A DNA stretch of 43,705 bases from Nitrospinota bacterium (GTDB lineage: Bacteria > Nitrospirota > Nitrospiria > Nitrospirales > UBA8639): the NCBI GenBank assembly GCA_022572725.1, contig JACZVJ010000010.1, forward strand, positions 1 to 43,705, in the 5' to 3' direction. Positions 24,069-35,517 of the stretch are shown here, piece by piece. The position numbers and the translations under genes are program-made. Numbering within the stretch: position 1 is the stretch's first letter; the number at the start of each line of letters is the position of its first letter. The notes below the pieces were generated by a model, which saw nothing but the letters and a program-made list of their open reading frames with translations, did not search any database and had not been told where the DNA came from.

Positions 24069-24309
24069 GGTGGAGGGTCAGGTCTGTCAGGCCGTGGCGT
24101 TCCAATTGTCGTGGGATACCCTCTTGATTGCCGGCAAAGGTACCGAAATATGCCCTATTTTAGCGTTTCATGGTGGAGGGTTGGACGCACAGCCGTGAGG
24201 ATAGGGGTTTTGGTTGTCAGAATTGATGTGCACATGGTAAGATTCCTTTACAGTTTTATACCTTTGTGGTAGGTCAAGAGGGTAAAAGAGGAGGTCGAGG
24301 AGGAACCGG

Positions 24310-26127
24310 ATGAATTCTCGGGCAAAAAACTTGCTCTTCTGGGTGGTTGTGGGGTTATTCATGATTTTGTTGTTTAATCTTTTTCAGGTCCCTAACCAAC
24401 CCCAGGAAGAAGAGGTCATGTTTAGTGACTTTATGACTGACTTGGACCGGGGGGAAATTTCGAAAGTCACCATTAGGGATAGCTACATTAGTGCCATTAA
24501 ACGGGATGGTACGCGGATACGAACGTATACTGTTGAATACCCGGATCTCGTCAAGGTCCTGAGAGAGCGGAAGGTTCAGATTGAAGGCAAACCTCCTGAT
24601 GAAAATCCCTGGTATATCACCTTTCTCGTGACCTGGGGGCCATTCATTTTATTCTTGGGCCTGTGGTTCTTCCTCATGCGCCAAATGCAAATCGGGGGTA
24701 ACCGCGCTCTTTCGTTTGGGAAGAGTCGAGCCCGCATGCTCACGGAAGATAAAAAGAAGGTGACGTTCGAGGATGTGGCAGGTATAGATGAGGCCAAGGC
24801 GGAAGTTGTTGAAATTATTGAATTTTTGAAAGATCCACAGAAGTTTCAAAAGCTCGGCGGTCGGATACCGAAAGGAGTCCTTATTATCGGTCCGCCTGGA
24901 ACCGGGAAAACCCTGTTGGCCAGGGCCATTGCGGGGGAAGCCTCAGTTCCATTCTTTAACATCAGCGGCTCGGACTTCGTGGAAATGTTTGTTGGAGTGG
25001 GGGCCTCGCGGGTTCGCGACTTATTTGAGCAAGGGAGAAAGCACGCACCCTGCATTATTTTTATTGATGAAATCGACGCGGTTGGCCGGTTGCGAGGTGC
25101 TGGCTTGGGTGGAGGTCATGATGAGCGGGAACAGACCCTCAACCAACTCCTCGTCGAAATGGATGGATTTGAAACCTCGGAAGGGGTGATCCTCGTGGCG
25201 GCCACCAACAGGCCTGACGTCTTGGACCCGGCGCTTTTGCGGCCCGGTCGATTTGACCGGCAGGTGATGGTGAGTCGTCCGGATATACGGGGACGGGTGG
25301 AAATTTTAAAGGTTCATACAAAAAAGGTACCCATAGACTCGGATGTAAAGCTTGAACTAATTGCCAGAGGGACTCCCGGTTTTTCCGGAGCGGACTTGGA
25401 AAATTTGGTTAACGAAGCTGCACTGTGGGCTGCGCGGTTAGATAAAAAAGTGGTCGAATTAGTTGACTTTGAAAATGCAAAGGATAAGGTGTTGATGGGA
25501 ACCGAGCGCAAGAGCCTGGTCATCAGTGAAGAAGAAAAACGGACCACTGCGTATCATGAAGCTGGTCATGCCCTGATGGCCAAGCTCCTTCCCGGTGCGG
25601 ATCCGGTGCATAAGGTGACGATTATTCCACGGGGAAGCGCGATGGGGATGACCATGCAGCTTCCACTTGATGATCGTCATAGCTACTCAAGGGAGTTCTT
25701 GTATACCACGTTGTCTATTTTGCTGGGGGGTCGGGTCGCCGAAGAGTTGATTTTAAAGCACATTACAACCGGCGCGGGGAATGACCTTGAACGCGCCACG
25801 GATTTAGCCAGGAAAATGGTTTGTGAGTGGGGAATGAGCGAAAAATTAGGGCCTCTCACATTTGGAAAGAAGGTTGAGGAAATATTCCTCGGGCGCGACA
25901 TCGCGACTCGTCGTGATTTTAGTGACCAAGTGGCCCTTGAAATCGACCATGAAGTAAAACGGCTTGTGGTGGATAGCTACGAGCGGACAAAACGAATGCT
26001 CACGGAACATATCCATACTCTGAAGGCTTTGGCTGAGGCTCTCCTGGAAAAGGAAGTGCTTGACTCATTGGAAATTGACCGGATTATTAACCAGAGTTCC
26101 CTGGTCGGGGAACCGGCACAGGTTTGA
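24310..26127 (+). CDS. ftsH: ATP-dependent zinc metalloprotease FtsH
   Basis: The product has 605 residues. Two membrane segments (about 8-26 and 104-123) flank a short periplasmic domain. The AAA module has Walker A GPPGTGKT (194-201), Walker B IIFIDE (249-254) and the second region of homology [20 protein letters not shown]. The protease motif is H416-E417-A-G-H420. It degrades membrane and soluble proteins, including regulatory enzymes. AGGAGG about 6 bases upstream fixes the start. The pairing tilS-ftsH is widely conserved. Confidence 0.97.
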   Translation: MNSRAKNLLFWVVVGLFMILLFNLFQVPNQPQEEEVMFSDFMTDLDRGEISKVTIRDSYISAIKRDGTRIRTYTVEYPDLVKVLRERKVQIEGKPPDENPWYITFLVTWGPFILFLGLWFFLMRQMQIGGNRALSFGKSRARMLTEDKKKVTFEDVAGIDEAKAEVVEIIEFLKDPQKFQKLGGRIPKGVLIIGPPGTGKTLLARAIAGEASVPFFNISGSDFVEMFVGVGASRVRDLFEQGRKHAPCIIFIDEIDAVGRLRGAGLGGGHDEREQTLNQLLVEMDGFETSEGVILVAATNRPDVLDPALLRPGRFDRQVMVSRPDIRGRVEILKVHTKKVPIDSDVKLELIARGTPGFSGADLENLVNEAALWAARLDKKVVELVDFENAKDKVLMGTERKSLVISEEEKRTTAYHEAGHALMAKLLPGADPVHKVTIIPRGSAMGMTMQLPLDDRHSYSREFLYTTLSILLGGRVAEELILKHITTGAGNDLERATDLARKMVCEWGMSEKLGPLTFGKKVEEIFLGRDIATRRDFSDQVALEIDHEVKRLVVDSYERTKRMLTEHIHTLKALAEALLEKEVLDSLEIDRIINQSSLVGEPAQV

Positions 26128-26339
26128 GCCCAAGAGGGATTGGAACTCCATTTCCAAAAGCCTTGCCATTTGCAACCAGGTTGGTCCGGTCGTTTCAATT
26201 AGGCTGAGGTTGATAAAACCAGGAGCCGGGGCTTCTTTCTGAAATCGTCGTTCTTTCCTTTCCCCAACCGCCCTATCTCAAGGAACTCTCTCACGTTTCC
26301 GAATGTGTCCGTGACTACCTGCACCAGGGGGGCAGTGTG

Positions 26340-27212
26340 ATGGAGGGCTCTGCTCCTGAGTCAAATCAAGAGTGGATCTACGCTGGTGATAAACGAATCC
26401 CTCTCCATGCTCATGTCTTGCTGATGGGGATTGTAAATGTCACCCCTGATTCCTTTTCCGATGGAGGCCAATACCTTGATCCCCAAGCGGCCGTTGACCA
26501 TGCGCAGGCCATGGTCGACGAAGGGGCGGACATTATTGACGTGGGGGGAGAATCAACGCGGCCTGGGGCCGACTTGGTTGATGAAGAGGAGGAAGTCAGG
26601 CGGTTACGGCCAGTGCTCCACATGCTGAGTCACCGTGTATCCGTCCCTGTTTCTGTAGATACCAGGAAGGCCGCTGTCGCCAAAATGGCCATAGACTTGG
26701 GAGCCGTGATGATCAACGACATCAGCGCGTTGCAATGTGATCCCGCCATGGGTCAGGTGGTGGCAGAGGCGAAGGCAGGTCTGGTTCTCATGCACATGCC
26801 GGGGACCCCTCAAACGATGCAACAGAACTGTTCCTATCGCCATGTGGTTCAAGAGGTCACAGAATTTTTGTCTCAAAGAGTGCAAAAGGCTCAGGAATTC
26901 GGAATTACCAAGGAGCAGATTATTGTCGACCCAGGTATTGGGTTTGGCAAGAACGTCGAACAGAACTTGGCTTTGTTACGGGGAATCCACAAGTTACGGA
27001 GTATTGGTCGTCCTGTCCTTGTTGGAGTCTCCAATAAATCATTTTTGGGTCATATCGTGGATAAACAGGTTGGGGAACGGGTGATGGGAACAGCGGCGGC
27101 GGTTGCTGCGGTTGTCCTAAACGGGGCTCACCTCGTTCGGGTGCATGACGTAGGTCTCATGCGGGATGTGGTCAAAACGTCGCAAGCGATTAGGGGTGGA
27201 TCATTGAATTAA
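26340..27212 (+). CDS. folP: Dihydropteroate synthase
   Basis: The product has 290 residues with LMGIVNVTPDSFSDGG, DVGGESTRPGA, SVDTRKAAVA, INDISAL, LMHMPGTPQTMQ, DPGIGFGK, and SNKSFLG. It joins 4-aminobenzoate to dihydropterin pyrophosphate in folate synthesis. A GTG lies one codon upstream (26337), but AGGGGGG at 26326-26332 is 7 bases before ATG 26340. The order ftsH-folP-glmM is common across bacteria. Confidence 0.95.
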   Translation: MEGSAPESNQEWIYAGDKRIPLHAHVLLMGIVNVTPDSFSDGGQYLDPQAAVDHAQAMVDEGADIIDVGGESTRPGADLVDEEEEVRRLRPVLHMLSHRVSVPVSVDTRKAAVAKMAIDLGAVMINDISALQCDPAMGQVVAEAKAGLVLMHMPGTPQTMQQNCSYRHVVQEVTEFLSQRVQKAQEFGITKEQIIVDPGIGFGKNVEQNLALLRGIHKLRSIGRPVLVGVSNKSFLGHIVDKQVGERVMGTAAAVAAVVLNGAHLVRVHDVGLMRDVVKTSQAIRGGSLN

Positions 27213-27229
27213 GGGGCCAAGGAGGGGAC

Positions 27230-28579
27230 ATGCGGAAATTGTTCGGTACTGATGGAGTTCGAGGCATTGCCAATTTAGAGCCCATGACGAGCGAAACCGC
27301 CCTGAAGCTAGGGCGGGCCGTGGCCCACATGTTCAAGCGCAGGAAGGGCCGCCATAAAATCGTCATTGGTAAGGACACGCGGCTCTCGGGGTATATGCTG
27401 GAATCTGCCTTGACTTCTGGGATTTGCTCCATGGGCGTCGATGTTCTATTGGTTGGGCCTATGCCCACTCCCGGGGTGGCCTTTTTGACCCGCAGCCTGC
27501 GAGCCGATGCCGGTGTCATGATTTCAGCCTCGCATAATCCTTACCAAGATAATGGGATAAAGTTTTTTTCCAACGATGGCTTTAAGCTGCCTGATGACCT
27601 CGAAAATCGCATGGAAGACCTCATCGTTTCCAATGAAATTGAACATCTCCGTCCGACCGCCGACGAGGTCGGAAAGGCGTACCGCATCGATGACGCCGAG
27701 GGTCGGTATATTGAATTTGTGAAACGCTCCTTACCCAGAGAAATGGATTTTCAGGGATGCAAGGTGGTGTTGGATTGTGCCCATGGGGCTGCCTATTCTG
27801 TCTTCCCTAAGGTAATTCGGGAGTTAGGGGCCGAGGTTCAGGTGATTGGTGATGAACCCGATGGGACCAACATCAACGCCGGATATGGGGCAGTGTCTCC
27901 AGAACGCCTTCAGGAGGCGGTACGGACTTCTGGGGCGAATATTGGCATTGGTGTGGATGGAGACGCCGATCGGTCGGTGTTCGTCTGTGAACGAGGCCAG
28001 GTGGTGGATGGAGATCACGCCTTGGCCGCCTTTGCTCTTGAATTAAAAGAACGTGGCCGGCTCAGGCACCATACCGTGGTGGGCACCGTGATGAGTAATT
28101 TCGGCTTTGAGCTGGCCATGAAAAAGGCGGGCATTACCCTTGTTCGGACTCCTGTTGGGGATCGCTCTATCCTCGAACGTATGGTCTCCGGGGGCTTTAG
28201 CCTAGGCGGTGAGCAGTCCGGGCATTTAATTTTCCTTGATTATCACACCACCGGGGATGGGGTGATCTCAGCCATTCAGATCCTCAAGCTGATGAAACGG
28301 TCGGGCCGTCCCCTTTCGGAACTCGTGCAGTGCATGCAAGCGGTACCACAAGTTCTTCTGGGGGTGGAAGTCAAGCGGAAACTGGACCTCAATTCGGTGC
28401 CTGAACTGCAGCGTGCCATTCGGGCTTGCGAAGAGCAATTGAATGCAACCGGTCGTGTCCTTGTTCGGTATTCAGGGACAGAACCTTTGGTCCGGGTCAT
28501 GGTTGAGGGGCAGGATAGCTCAGCAATCCACCAAATGGCTGAAGAACTCGCGGGTGTTATTCGTAGCTCAATCGGCTAA
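27230..28579 (+). CDS. glmM: Phosphoglucosamine mutase
   Basis: The product has 449 residues, the family length. It has FGTDGVRG (5-12), the phosphorylated Ser101 in MISASHNPYQDNGIKFF, the magnesium loop D243-G-D245-A-D247-R, GGEQSGH, and the C-terminal RYSGTEPLVRVMVEG. It converts glucosamine 6-phosphate to glucosamine 1-phosphate for UDP-GlcNAc. AAGGAGG is 6 bases upstream of the ATG. It lies 17 bases after folP. Confidence 0.97.
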   Translation: MRKLFGTDGVRGIANLEPMTSETALKLGRAVAHMFKRRKGRHKIVIGKDTRLSGYMLESALTSGICSMGVDVLLVGPMPTPGVAFLTRSLRADAGVMISASHNPYQDNGIKFFSNDGFKLPDDLENRMEDLIVSNEIEHLRPTADEVGKAYRIDDAEGRYIEFVKRSLPREMDFQGCKVVLDCAHGAAYSVFPKVIRELGAEVQVIGDEPDGTNINAGYGAVSPERLQEAVRTSGANIGIGVDGDADRSVFVCERGQVVDGDHALAAFALELKERGRLRHHTVVGTVMSNFGFELAMKKAGITLVRTPVGDRSILERMVSGGFSLGGEQSGHLIFLDYHTTGDGVISAIQILKLMKRSGRPLSELVQCMQAVPQVLLGVEVKRKLDLNSVPELQRAIRACEEQLNATGRVLVRYSGTEPLVRVMVEGQDSSAIHQMAEELAGVIRSSIG

Positions 28580-28609
28580 GTATCTTCTCCCCGAATTGTC
28601 TCCTTTGCA

Positions 28610-31159
28610 GTGCTGCTCTTCTACATTCCTGCCTTCCTCTTTGGACTTCTGCTGGGTTCCTTCCTGCCTTTTGTGCCCTGCTCGATTTTCCTCCTCCTCA
28701 TAACTGGGGCAATTGTCCTAGCCTGGTTTGAACGCACCCTCTGGCTCACAAAGGCTCAAGGTCTGATGCTCTATGCCGCCCTGCTGAGTGGGGTAGGGTA
28801 CTGGTCCGCCTTTGAATGGGCTCAGGGTCAACCGAATCTTTTGGAGCTGGCTGGAACGGGGCCGGTCCAGGTTACGGGAACGGTGGTTGAACCTGTGCAG
28901 CATGCCCCTAATCGCGTGGTTATGGTACTGGAGGTGTTGGCGATAGGAGAAGGAGCTGATTTGCATCCTGCTTGGGGCCGACTTCGTTTGACCTGGCGAG
29001 AACCGGATCGCAAGGTTGTTCGGGGAGACCACCTCTCGGTGACGGCACGAATCCGCCCTCCTTTTGGAACCATCAACCCCGGTGGGTTTGATTATGGCGA
29101 TTACCTCAGGAGACAAGGAATCCATGCGGTTGCGACGGTATCGGATTCCGATCGAATTCGTGTGATCAAGCCAGGGAATATTGAATTCTTCTCTTCTCCA
29201 TGGCGCTTGGTAGATCAGTGGCGAGACCGCGTTCGGCAAGCAGCCTTAAAAACCTTGGAGGCTCCTGCCCTAGGGTTGTATCTGGGAATGATTATCGGAG
29301 AGCAGAGTTTTATTTCCCCGGAACTCCGTGATGATTTTATGGCCACGGGGACGGTCCATATCATCTCCATTTCGGGGTCTCACCTTGGGCTCCTCGCGTT
29401 TCTCTCCTTCTTTCTGGTGAAAGCTCTTTCACGTCACATGCCCCCTAGGTGGTTAGAGACACTCTCACGCCGAATGACACCCACGCGATTGGCGGTAGTT
29501 GCAACGATTCCATTGGTCATCTTTTACACCTTGCTGGCCGGATCCCCTGTTGCAACGGTGCGTTCGCTGATGATGGTGTTGCTTTTTTTGTTAGCGGTTT
29601 GGCTTGGACATGAGCGAAAGATCCTTGTCGCGCTGGCGGTGGCAGCCATGGTCGTGACGGTTCATGACCCGCATGCCATCTTTGATATTTCCTTTCAGCT
29701 TTCTTATGTCTCGGTGCTGGCCATAGCCCTTGCATTCCGTTGGATGGAGAAAACTCAGAACGACGTTGAGTTGGCTGAATCTAAAACATCAAAACTACGC
29801 CACTGGCTTGGTCAATATTTTTTGATGACGGTGGCTGCAACCCTCGGGGCACTCCCGTTGGTGGCCTACTACTTTAATCAGGTGGCCTGGCTTGGGCTCA
29901 TGGCCAATCTGGTGGTGGTACCATTGGTCGGGTTTCTTGTCGTGCCCTTAGGGTTACTTTCGGCAGTTTGGGTATTGGTGATGGGAGCAGAGAGTCTCCC
30001 CTTGGGGTGGCTCAACCAAATGGTCCTGGAATTCTTGGTGGACATGGTCTCACTTCTGGCCCAAATCCCTGGAGGTGAATGGCATGTGGCATCCCCGTCG
30101 ATTCTTGGCATCGTCGTGTTTTATGTCTTGCTCGTCATCACGATCGGGTGGTGGAGAGGCAGTCCTTGGCAATGGGCCAGCGTGGCCGCTCTTATCCTGG
30201 TCGTGGCTTGGTGGGCATGGTCTCCTCGCGCAATCTGGAATGATGAAGAGATGCGTGTCACCTTTTTGGATGTTGGGCAAGGCGATGCTACGGTGATTGA
30301 GCTGCCTGGGGGGGAAACCATTTTAATTGACGGTGGAGCTGCCTACGAGCGATGGGATTTCGGCCGTGCCGTGGTGGGACCGTATTTGTGGGATCGAGGC
30401 ATTAGGCGAATCGATCATGTCATTGCCACTCATCCCCAATTGGACCATATTGGAGGGCTTGCTTGGGTGGTGAGGAAATTTGGAGTTGGTGAATTCTGGA
30501 GCAATGGTATCATACGGACGGAGCCTTTTTACCAGAAATTGCGTGAAGCTGTGAAGGAAAGAGGTTTGAACGAACAAATTGGATGGAAGGGCCGGGACAT
30601 TGTAAGAGGAGGTTCTTGTCGAATGCAGGTCCTCAACCCGTCAAGGGGGGGAAGCTCCGAAGTCCATGCCCAACCGATGAGTCGTGGTGGTACCCTGTTG
30701 AACAATCTCTCAATCGTGGTCGACTTAACCTGTGGCCGGCACTCGTTTCTGTTAACGGCTGATGCGGAAATAGAGGCGCTGGGAAACCTGATTGGAGATC
30801 CCGATGGCCAGCCTGCAAGAGTTGTGAAGATCCCTCATCATGGTGCCAAAAGTTCTTTGAACCGTCGGTGGATCAGCCAATTGGAAGCTGAAGTCGCTGT
30901 TGTCTCCGCCGGTCGAGGAAATCGCTACGGGCATCCAGCGCCAGCGGTCCTTAAGGTCTATGAGCAAAAAGGCATCAAGATATTTCGGACTGATCGGGAT
31001 GGAGCGGTGTGGATCACTGCCAACCCTTCTTGGCCAACCTTCACCATCCATACAGCGAGGGAACAATTGCTTCGGCCCGTTCATTTCGATGCTTCCTTGC
31101 TGAACCATGAAAGGAAAAACTTGATTCGAATCTGGAACAAGTGGAGTGGTGCACTCTGA
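28610..31159 (+). CDS. comEC: ComEC/Rec2 DNA-uptake channel protein
   Basis: The product has 849 residues. An N-terminal DUF4131-type region with membrane helices (about 1-200) and the multi-helix Competence domain (about 215-520, including GTVHIISISGSHLGLLAF and AGSPVATVRSLMM) are followed by a metallo-beta-lactamase-like domain from about 549. That domain shows TFLDVGQGDATVIELPGG, ILIDGG, THPQLDHIGGL and KIPHHGAKSS. The protein carries single-stranded DNA across the inner membrane during transformation. The GTG start has no clear ribosome site and lies 30 bases after glmM. No comEA or type IV pilus genes are in the window. Confidence 0.93.
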   Translation: MLLFYIPAFLFGLLLGSFLPFVPCSIFLLLITGAIVLAWFERTLWLTKAQGLMLYAALLSGVGYWSAFEWAQGQPNLLELAGTGPVQVTGTVVEPVQHAPNRVVMVLEVLAIGEGADLHPAWGRLRLTWREPDRKVVRGDHLSVTARIRPPFGTINPGGFDYGDYLRRQGIHAVATVSDSDRIRVIKPGNIEFFSSPWRLVDQWRDRVRQAALKTLEAPALGLYLGMIIGEQSFISPELRDDFMATGTVHIISISGSHLGLLAFLSFFLVKALSRHMPPRWLETLSRRMTPTRLAVVATIPLVIFYTLLAGSPVATVRSLMMVLLFLLAVWLGHERKILVALAVAAMVVTVHDPHAIFDISFQLSYVSVLAIALAFRWMEKTQNDVELAESKTSKLRHWLGQYFLMTVAATLGALPLVAYYFNQVAWLGLMANLVVVPLVGFLVVPLGLLSAVWVLVMGAESLPLGWLNQMVLEFLVDMVSLLAQIPGGEWHVASPSILGIVVFYVLLVITIGWWRGSPWQWASVAALILVVAWWAWSPRAIWNDEEMRVTFLDVGQGDATVIELPGGETILIDGGAAYERWDFGRAVVGPYLWDRGIRRIDHVIATHPQLDHIGGLAWVVRKFGVGEFWSNGIIRTEPFYQKLREAVKERGLNEQIGWKGRDIVRGGSCRMQVLNPSRGGSSEVHAQPMSRGGTLLNNLSIVVDLTCGRHSFLLTADAEIEALGNLIGDPDGQPARVVKIPHHGAKSSLNRRWISQLEAEVAVVSAGRGNRYGHPAPAVLKVYEQKGIKIFRTDRDGAVWITANPSWPTFTIHTAREQLLRPVHFDASLLNHERKNLIRIWNKWSGAL

Positions 31160-31287
31160 GATCGGTACATCACCGGAAGTTGCCTGGGAATGGAAGAATT
31201 TTCGGCCTTACGATTTTCGCCTGATCGGTTAGAGCAACTTTTGTGGTATGGCATTCGAAGAGGGAAACTTCTAAGCGACCGACATAG

Positions 31288-31312
31288 TGAACGTGCTTGT
31301 TTGCCACGTTCA
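31288..31312. other. Hairpin between convergent genes
   Basis: TGAACGTG (31288-31295) pairs with CACGTTCA (31305-31312) around a 9-base loop. It sits between the convergent comEC and YyaL-AKR genes and touches the latter's stop codon. There is no T-run, so a terminator role is only possible. Confidence 0.35.
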
Positions 31313-34300
31313 AGGCATCGTCAACTCATTGATAGCTGCATAGATTTGAGGGACGTCGGGAGCTGGCTCCCAAGATAAAACCGTTAATGAGTCCTCTACA
31401 TAATCCGGTTTTCTCATGCCGTTCAGTACAACGGTCACCCCGGGTGTGCTGGTGAGGACCCAGAGGGCTTTTCTGGAGAGGGGGGCGTTTCGATGGGTCT
31501 CAGGAAGCAAAGGGTCGATAAGATTATTGATGGCTTTGGTGGTTGTTCGGCTTTTCTCACCGGCTTCGCTTCGCATGACCCCAAGCAAGGTCAGCAATTC
31601 GGGAAGGTACCGGTCCATCCAGCTTTGCCAGCTCTCGGCCTTGTCACTGGTGAAGTGCCTGGTGAGGACTTGGGTGATCTGGTTCAGGTGTGGGGCGACC
31701 ATCTGGGATTCGATTTGATCCCAATGCTCCAGGCTTTGAATCTGGGACCGAATACGGAGTAATTCATCGGCCCAGGAGAAATAATCCTTGGGGGGAAGGT
31801 CCTGGCCCGAGTGGGGGATGGAAGGGGCAAATTCCCTCCGATACTCCTCTTCCAAGGTTGCCACTTTTTTCTGCTGAGGTTCAAAGGTTGTTCCCACCGG
31901 TTTGGCCTGTGGGTCAGCGAGCCGGATGATTCCGCCACGGTTGGCCGGAATGGCATTCAGAGGTCGGTTCACCAGGACAGCGATGTTCTCTTGTTGAGCA
32001 AGTTCCAAAATGGTTTGCCCATAATCTTTTCCCGTATTCGGGGTGAGGAGGGCCCCTGCTTCATATAGATTCATGGGCAATTGCAGAGCTCGGAAATGAT
32101 GAGTTAGTTGGCCAGCTTCTTTGGCCGCCGCGTGAGCTGCTTCCAGCATGCGAGATAGGGAGGTGGCTTCCGGATCGTCAGGCTTGGCTGTACAAGTATT
32201 GGAGGATACCCCGTAGTACTGAATCCGGCCTGCCGAGACCTGCGACTCAAAATAAGTAAAGGCCTGTTGGAGGCGACGGTAAAATTCCCTCCGCAGATCT
32301 TCTAGGGCTGCTGCGTCGGAAGAGAGTTTTCTGTTTTTGGCGTTGGAGAGAAAATATTCTGGGTTGTGAAGTAAACACACGTCCAGTGTGGCTAAGCCGA
32401 GTCGATCAAGGGACAAGGTCAGTTGGTCCGCGAGAAAGTCCGGGTGCAAGCAATGCCAAATACCTTCGCCATATTTAACCATTTCGGGAAAGGCCTGGCC
32501 GGATTTCTCATGGGCCTCGGCCCGCTTGAGGTTTTGTCCTTGCACATACCCAATTTTTGAAATCACGATGACTTCTTCTCGTGTGATCTCTTGATTTTTT
32601 ATGAGTTCACCCAGGACGCTTCCTATTAGCCGCTCGCTCCCACCATCTCCGTAGTTGGTTGAGGTATCGATAAGGTTGCAGCCTTGTCGAAGGGCTTTAA
32701 GCAAGGCTTGCCGGTATTCCTCGTTTCCAATATCCACTCGATAGCCGCCAAAGCCGATCCGTGATGTCGTGAACCCCGTGGATCCGAATGGAGTGTATCC
32801 ATGGCCAGTGGGCCGGGAAGGGAGAGGGCTGCCGAGGGACCGTCCGGCATATGCTCCTGTCCCCCCTGGAGTGGCGTGCCCGCCAATTCCTCCCGCGGTG
32901 AGGGTTTGGGGATCGGATGAGGGCTCCTCCAAAGCCTGAGTCTGTTGATGGCTGAGGGCTGATTGAACAGCCTCAGGATTGGTAATTGGTGATTCACAGG
33001 CAAAATTCCGGCACAGGTACAAGGTGGCCTTCCCATTCACGAGTGCCTTACCCTTCAACAGCGGATGATGAGTTTCCGGGGCTTGGGGGTTCCGGTACGC
33101 AATGATACGATTCGGCACGAAATGCCGATTGGTCTCATGGCAGAGTTTCTCATAACCATCTTCACCTGGAAGGCCGACCAAAGCCAGTTCCACGGGTCCC
33201 CTGAGGAGCAGATCCACAGCCATGAGGCTTTTGGAAAAAGCACGGGGAATTTTGGCGATTTGCTGACCGTAGGCGCGAATAGCCTTGGTGGCGGCTTCTC
33301 GAAAGTCCTCGCGACTAAAATGAAAGGCCAGCCGGGCTAGTGCCATGGCCGCCACAGCATTGCCACTGGGGATGGCCCCATCCGGACCCTCACGGCTCCG
33401 GAGAATCAAAGATTCATGGTCTCTGGCGGTGGTGAAGAAACCTCCCTGGTCCGGGTCTACGAAATCGGTGATTAAGCGCTCGGCTAGCCGTTCCGCCTCT
33501 CTTAAAAATCTTTCTTGGCCGCCTGCTTCATAGAGGTCGATGAGCGCTTCAGCGAGATAGGCGTAGTCCTCTAAATAGCCATTCAGATGGGCTTTTCCCT
33601 CACGGTAGGTCCGGTACAAACCGCCATCGGGTCGGGACACGGTGCGAAGAAGAAATTCAGCGGCTTGGGTTGCCCCGATGAGATACCGTGGTTCCCCGAG
33701 AACGCGTGCCGCTTCGGCCATTGCTCCAATCATCATCCCGTTCCAAGCGGTGATGATTTTATCATCCAGGCCGGGGGGCACCCGCTTAAGCCGGGCTTGA
33801 TACACCAGGGGGCGTACCCGATCAATGGTCTCTCGGAGTTCTTCGGGTGAACAGTTCACTTCACCGGCAACTTGCTCAAAAGACCGTGGGGTATTGGGAA
33901 TACTCTTATGTTCCCAATTCCCCCCGGCAGAGATGTCATAGTAAGCGCAAAAGTAAGTCGTATCCTTTTCGGATGGCACGACCTCTCGGATTTCCTCAGG
34001 CGTCCACACGAAAAATTTTCCCTCGACGCCCTCGGAGTCGGCATCGGTGGCGGAGTAAAACCCACCTTCCGGCGAAGTCATTTCCCGCAGAATATAATCC
34101 AGGACCTCTGTCGTGACCCGCTTGTAATTGGCCTCTCCTGTGATTTGATAGGCTTCAACGTAAGTCCTGGTCAGAAGAGCATTGTCGTACAACATTTTTT
34201 CAAAGTGTGGAACCAGCCAATGATCATCGGTGGAGTAGCGGGAGAACCCACCGCCGATTTGGTCATACATCCCGCCGCCGGCCATGGCATCGAGGGTTTT

Positions 34301-35017
34301 GCGCACCATGTGGAGGGTGTGCTCATCTTTCGTGCCGTGAAATTGGCGTAGAAGGAAGGAAAGGCCTGTGGCCGGAGGAAATTTTGGTGCGCCACCGAAA
34401 CCCCCATATTTGGGATCAAAGTCCTCCGTCAATTGGGCGACAGCTGCATCAATCTCCGCTTGCCCTACCGTCATGGGGGAGGCCACCCGTATGGATTGTT
34501 GCAGTCGTGTGGTAAACCGAGAGGCGCTCTTGATGATGTCGTCCCGATCCTTGCCCCACCCTTCGGCAATTTTTTGGAGCACGGTGGTAAAGCCGGGGCG
34601 CCCCCATCGGTCGGTTGGGGGGAAATACGTGCCAGCAAAAATTGGGTGCTGGTCGGGGGTAAGAAAAACCGTCATTGGCCATCCACCATGGCCTTGGTTC
34701 ATGGTGAGGGTAGCCTGCATATAGATTTCATCCAGATCCGGCCGCTCTTCTCGGTCCACTTTTACACACACGAAATGCTCGTTCATGAGCCTGGCAATCT
34801 CCTCGTTTTCAAACGATTCATGCTCCATGACATGGCACCAGTGGCATGCCGAATACCCAATCGACAGCAGGATTGGTTTGTTCTCGACCTTTGAGCAGTT
34901 CAGGGCCTCTTCCCCCCAAGGGTACCAATCTACCGGATTATAGGCATGCTGGAGCAAATAGGGACTGGTTTCGTGGATTAGCCGATTGGGTTTGCGATGA
35001 GCTTGCGGTTCCGACAT
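31310..35017 (-). CDS. Fusion of YyaL/DUF255 thioredoxin-like protein and aldo/keto reductase
   Basis: The product has 1235 residues. Residues 1 to about 680 match the YyaL/spermatogenesis-associated protein 20 family: [23 protein letters not shown], a thioredoxin-like C58-H-W-C61 in [37 protein letters not shown], then an alpha/alpha barrel ([27 protein letters not shown]). A Gly/Ser/Pro-rich linker (about 680-740) leads to an aldo/keto reductase ([16 protein letters not shown], then the tetrad residues in [17 protein letters not shown] and CLLHNPEYF) with a long helical C-terminus. No internal start lies between the parts. The open frame extends to TTG 35041; ATG 35017 is preferred. The substrate is unknown. 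Confidence 0.88.
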   Translation of the reverse strand: MSEPQAHRKPNRLIHETSPYLLQHAYNPVDWYPWGEEALNCSKVENKPILLSIGYSACHWCHVMEHESFENEEIARLMNEHFVCVKVDREERPDLDEIYMQATLTMNQGHGGWPMTVFLTPDQHPIFAGTYFPPTDRWGRPGFTTVLQKIAEGWGKDRDDIIKSASRFTTRLQQSIRVASPMTVGQAEIDAAVAQLTEDFDPKYGGFGGAPKFPPATGLSFLLRQFHGTKDEHTLHMVRKTLDAMAGGGMYDQIGGGFSRYSTDDHWLVPHFEKMLYDNALLTRTYVEAYQITGEANYKRVTTEVLDYILREMTSPEGGFYSATDADSEGVEGKFFVWTPEEIREVVPSEKDTTYFCAYYDISAGGNWEHKSIPNTPRSFEQVAGEVNCSPEELRETIDRVRPLVYQARLKRVPPGLDDKIITAWNGMMIGAMAEAARVLGEPRYLIGATQAAEFLLRTVSRPDGGLYRTYREGKAHLNGYLEDYAYLAEALIDLYEAGGQERFLREAERLAERLITDFVDPDQGGFFTTARDHESLILRSREGPDGAIPSGNAVAAMALARLAFHFSREDFREAATKAIRAYGQQIAKIPRAFSKSLMAVDLLLRGPVELALVGLPGEDGYEKLCHETNRHFVPNRIIAYRNPQAPETHHPLLKGKALVNGKATLYLCRNFACESPITNPEAVQSALSHQQTQALEEPSSDPQTLTAGGIGGHATPGGTGAYAGRSLGSPLPSRPTGHGYTPFGSTGFTTSRIGFGGYRVDIGNEEYRQALLKALRQGCNLIDTSTNYGDGGSERLIGSVLGELIKNQEITREEVIVISKIGYVQGQNLKRAEAHEKSGQAFPEMVKYGEGIWHCLHPDFLADQLTLSLDRLGLATLDVCLLHNPEYFLSNAKNRKLSSDAAALEDLRREFYRRLQQAFTYFESQVSAGRIQYYGVSSNTCTAKPDDPEATSLSRMLEAAHAAAKEAGQLTHHFRALQLPMNLYEAGALLTPNTGKDYGQTILELAQQENIAVLVNRPLNAIPANRGGIIRLADPQAKPVGTTFEPQQKKVATLEEEYRREFAPSIPHSGQDLPPKDYFSWADELLRIRSQIQSLEHWDQIESQMVAPHLNQITQVLTRHFTSDKAESWQSWMDRYLPELLTLLGVMRSEAGEKSRTTTKAINNLIDPLLPETHRNAPLSRKALWVLTSTPGVTVVLNGMRKPDYVEDSLTVLSWEPAPDVPQIYAAINELTMP

Positions 35018-35154
35018 AGAGCTGACGGTACCATTGCACAAGAAAGGTGGTCAACACCCAAAAAACCACCGGGGGAAATGATCCGGACTTTTTGAATCCA
35101 CTCCCATTTGGCCGGTGGTGCCAGGAGGCGACCCGGATCGACTATCGAGCCTAG

Positions 35155-35315
35155 GAGCCTGCCCGAGATTAGATTGATCTCCTGCGGTTGCGCCGGATTT
35201 GGCCAGATTCTCCGATCCTTTTCGTTCAATAGACCCTACTATTCGCCTCAAACGATCGAAAAACCTGACTCAAACCAGCACATCCTCGTGACGATCACTA
35301 ATCTCGGACAGCCTC
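35155..35315. mobile_element. MITE-like element with 18-bp terminal inverted repeats and CTAG duplication
   Basis: The left end GAGCCTGCCCGAGATTAG (35155-35172) and the reverse complement of the right end (35298-35315, GAGGCTGTCCGAGATTAG) match at 16 of 18 positions. Both ends are flanked by CTAG (35151-35154 and 35316-35319), as expected for a 4-bp target duplication. The 161-bp interior has no reading frame, so the element would be non-autonomous. Terminal GAGGCTGTC-type ends occur in several DDE insertion-sequence families; which one would mobilise it cannot be told here. Confidence 0.7.
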
Positions 35316-35488
35316 CTAGGTGAACCACAATAGGGCAAAAGTCAGGGACCATTTACTACCCAATTCTATCGCTCTTTTTTCGTTGTTTTTCGTTACGGGA
35401 TGGGGAATGAGGGATTGAAGGTGAAAATCCAAATCAGCGAAGTTGAGAACGAGAATCATGAATAAGTTTAAATACCTAAAGAATAATA

Positions 35489-35517
35489 TTGACTGTGTCG
35501 ACAAGTGGGGGTAGGAT
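35489..35517 (+). promoter_or_regulatory. Sigma70-type promoter TTGACT-N17-TAGGAT
   Basis: TTGACT (35489-35494) is spaced 17 bases from TAGGAT (35512-35517). It would start a transcript near 35524 with a leader of about 77 bases ahead of the bacterioferritin gene. No obvious Fur box is seen. Confidence 0.6.

Noticed and set aside
24070-24309. Promoter before ftsH
   Set aside because: TTTACA with a 17-base spacer is followed by TAGGTC, only two matches to the -10 consensus; another candidate near 24112 is no better.
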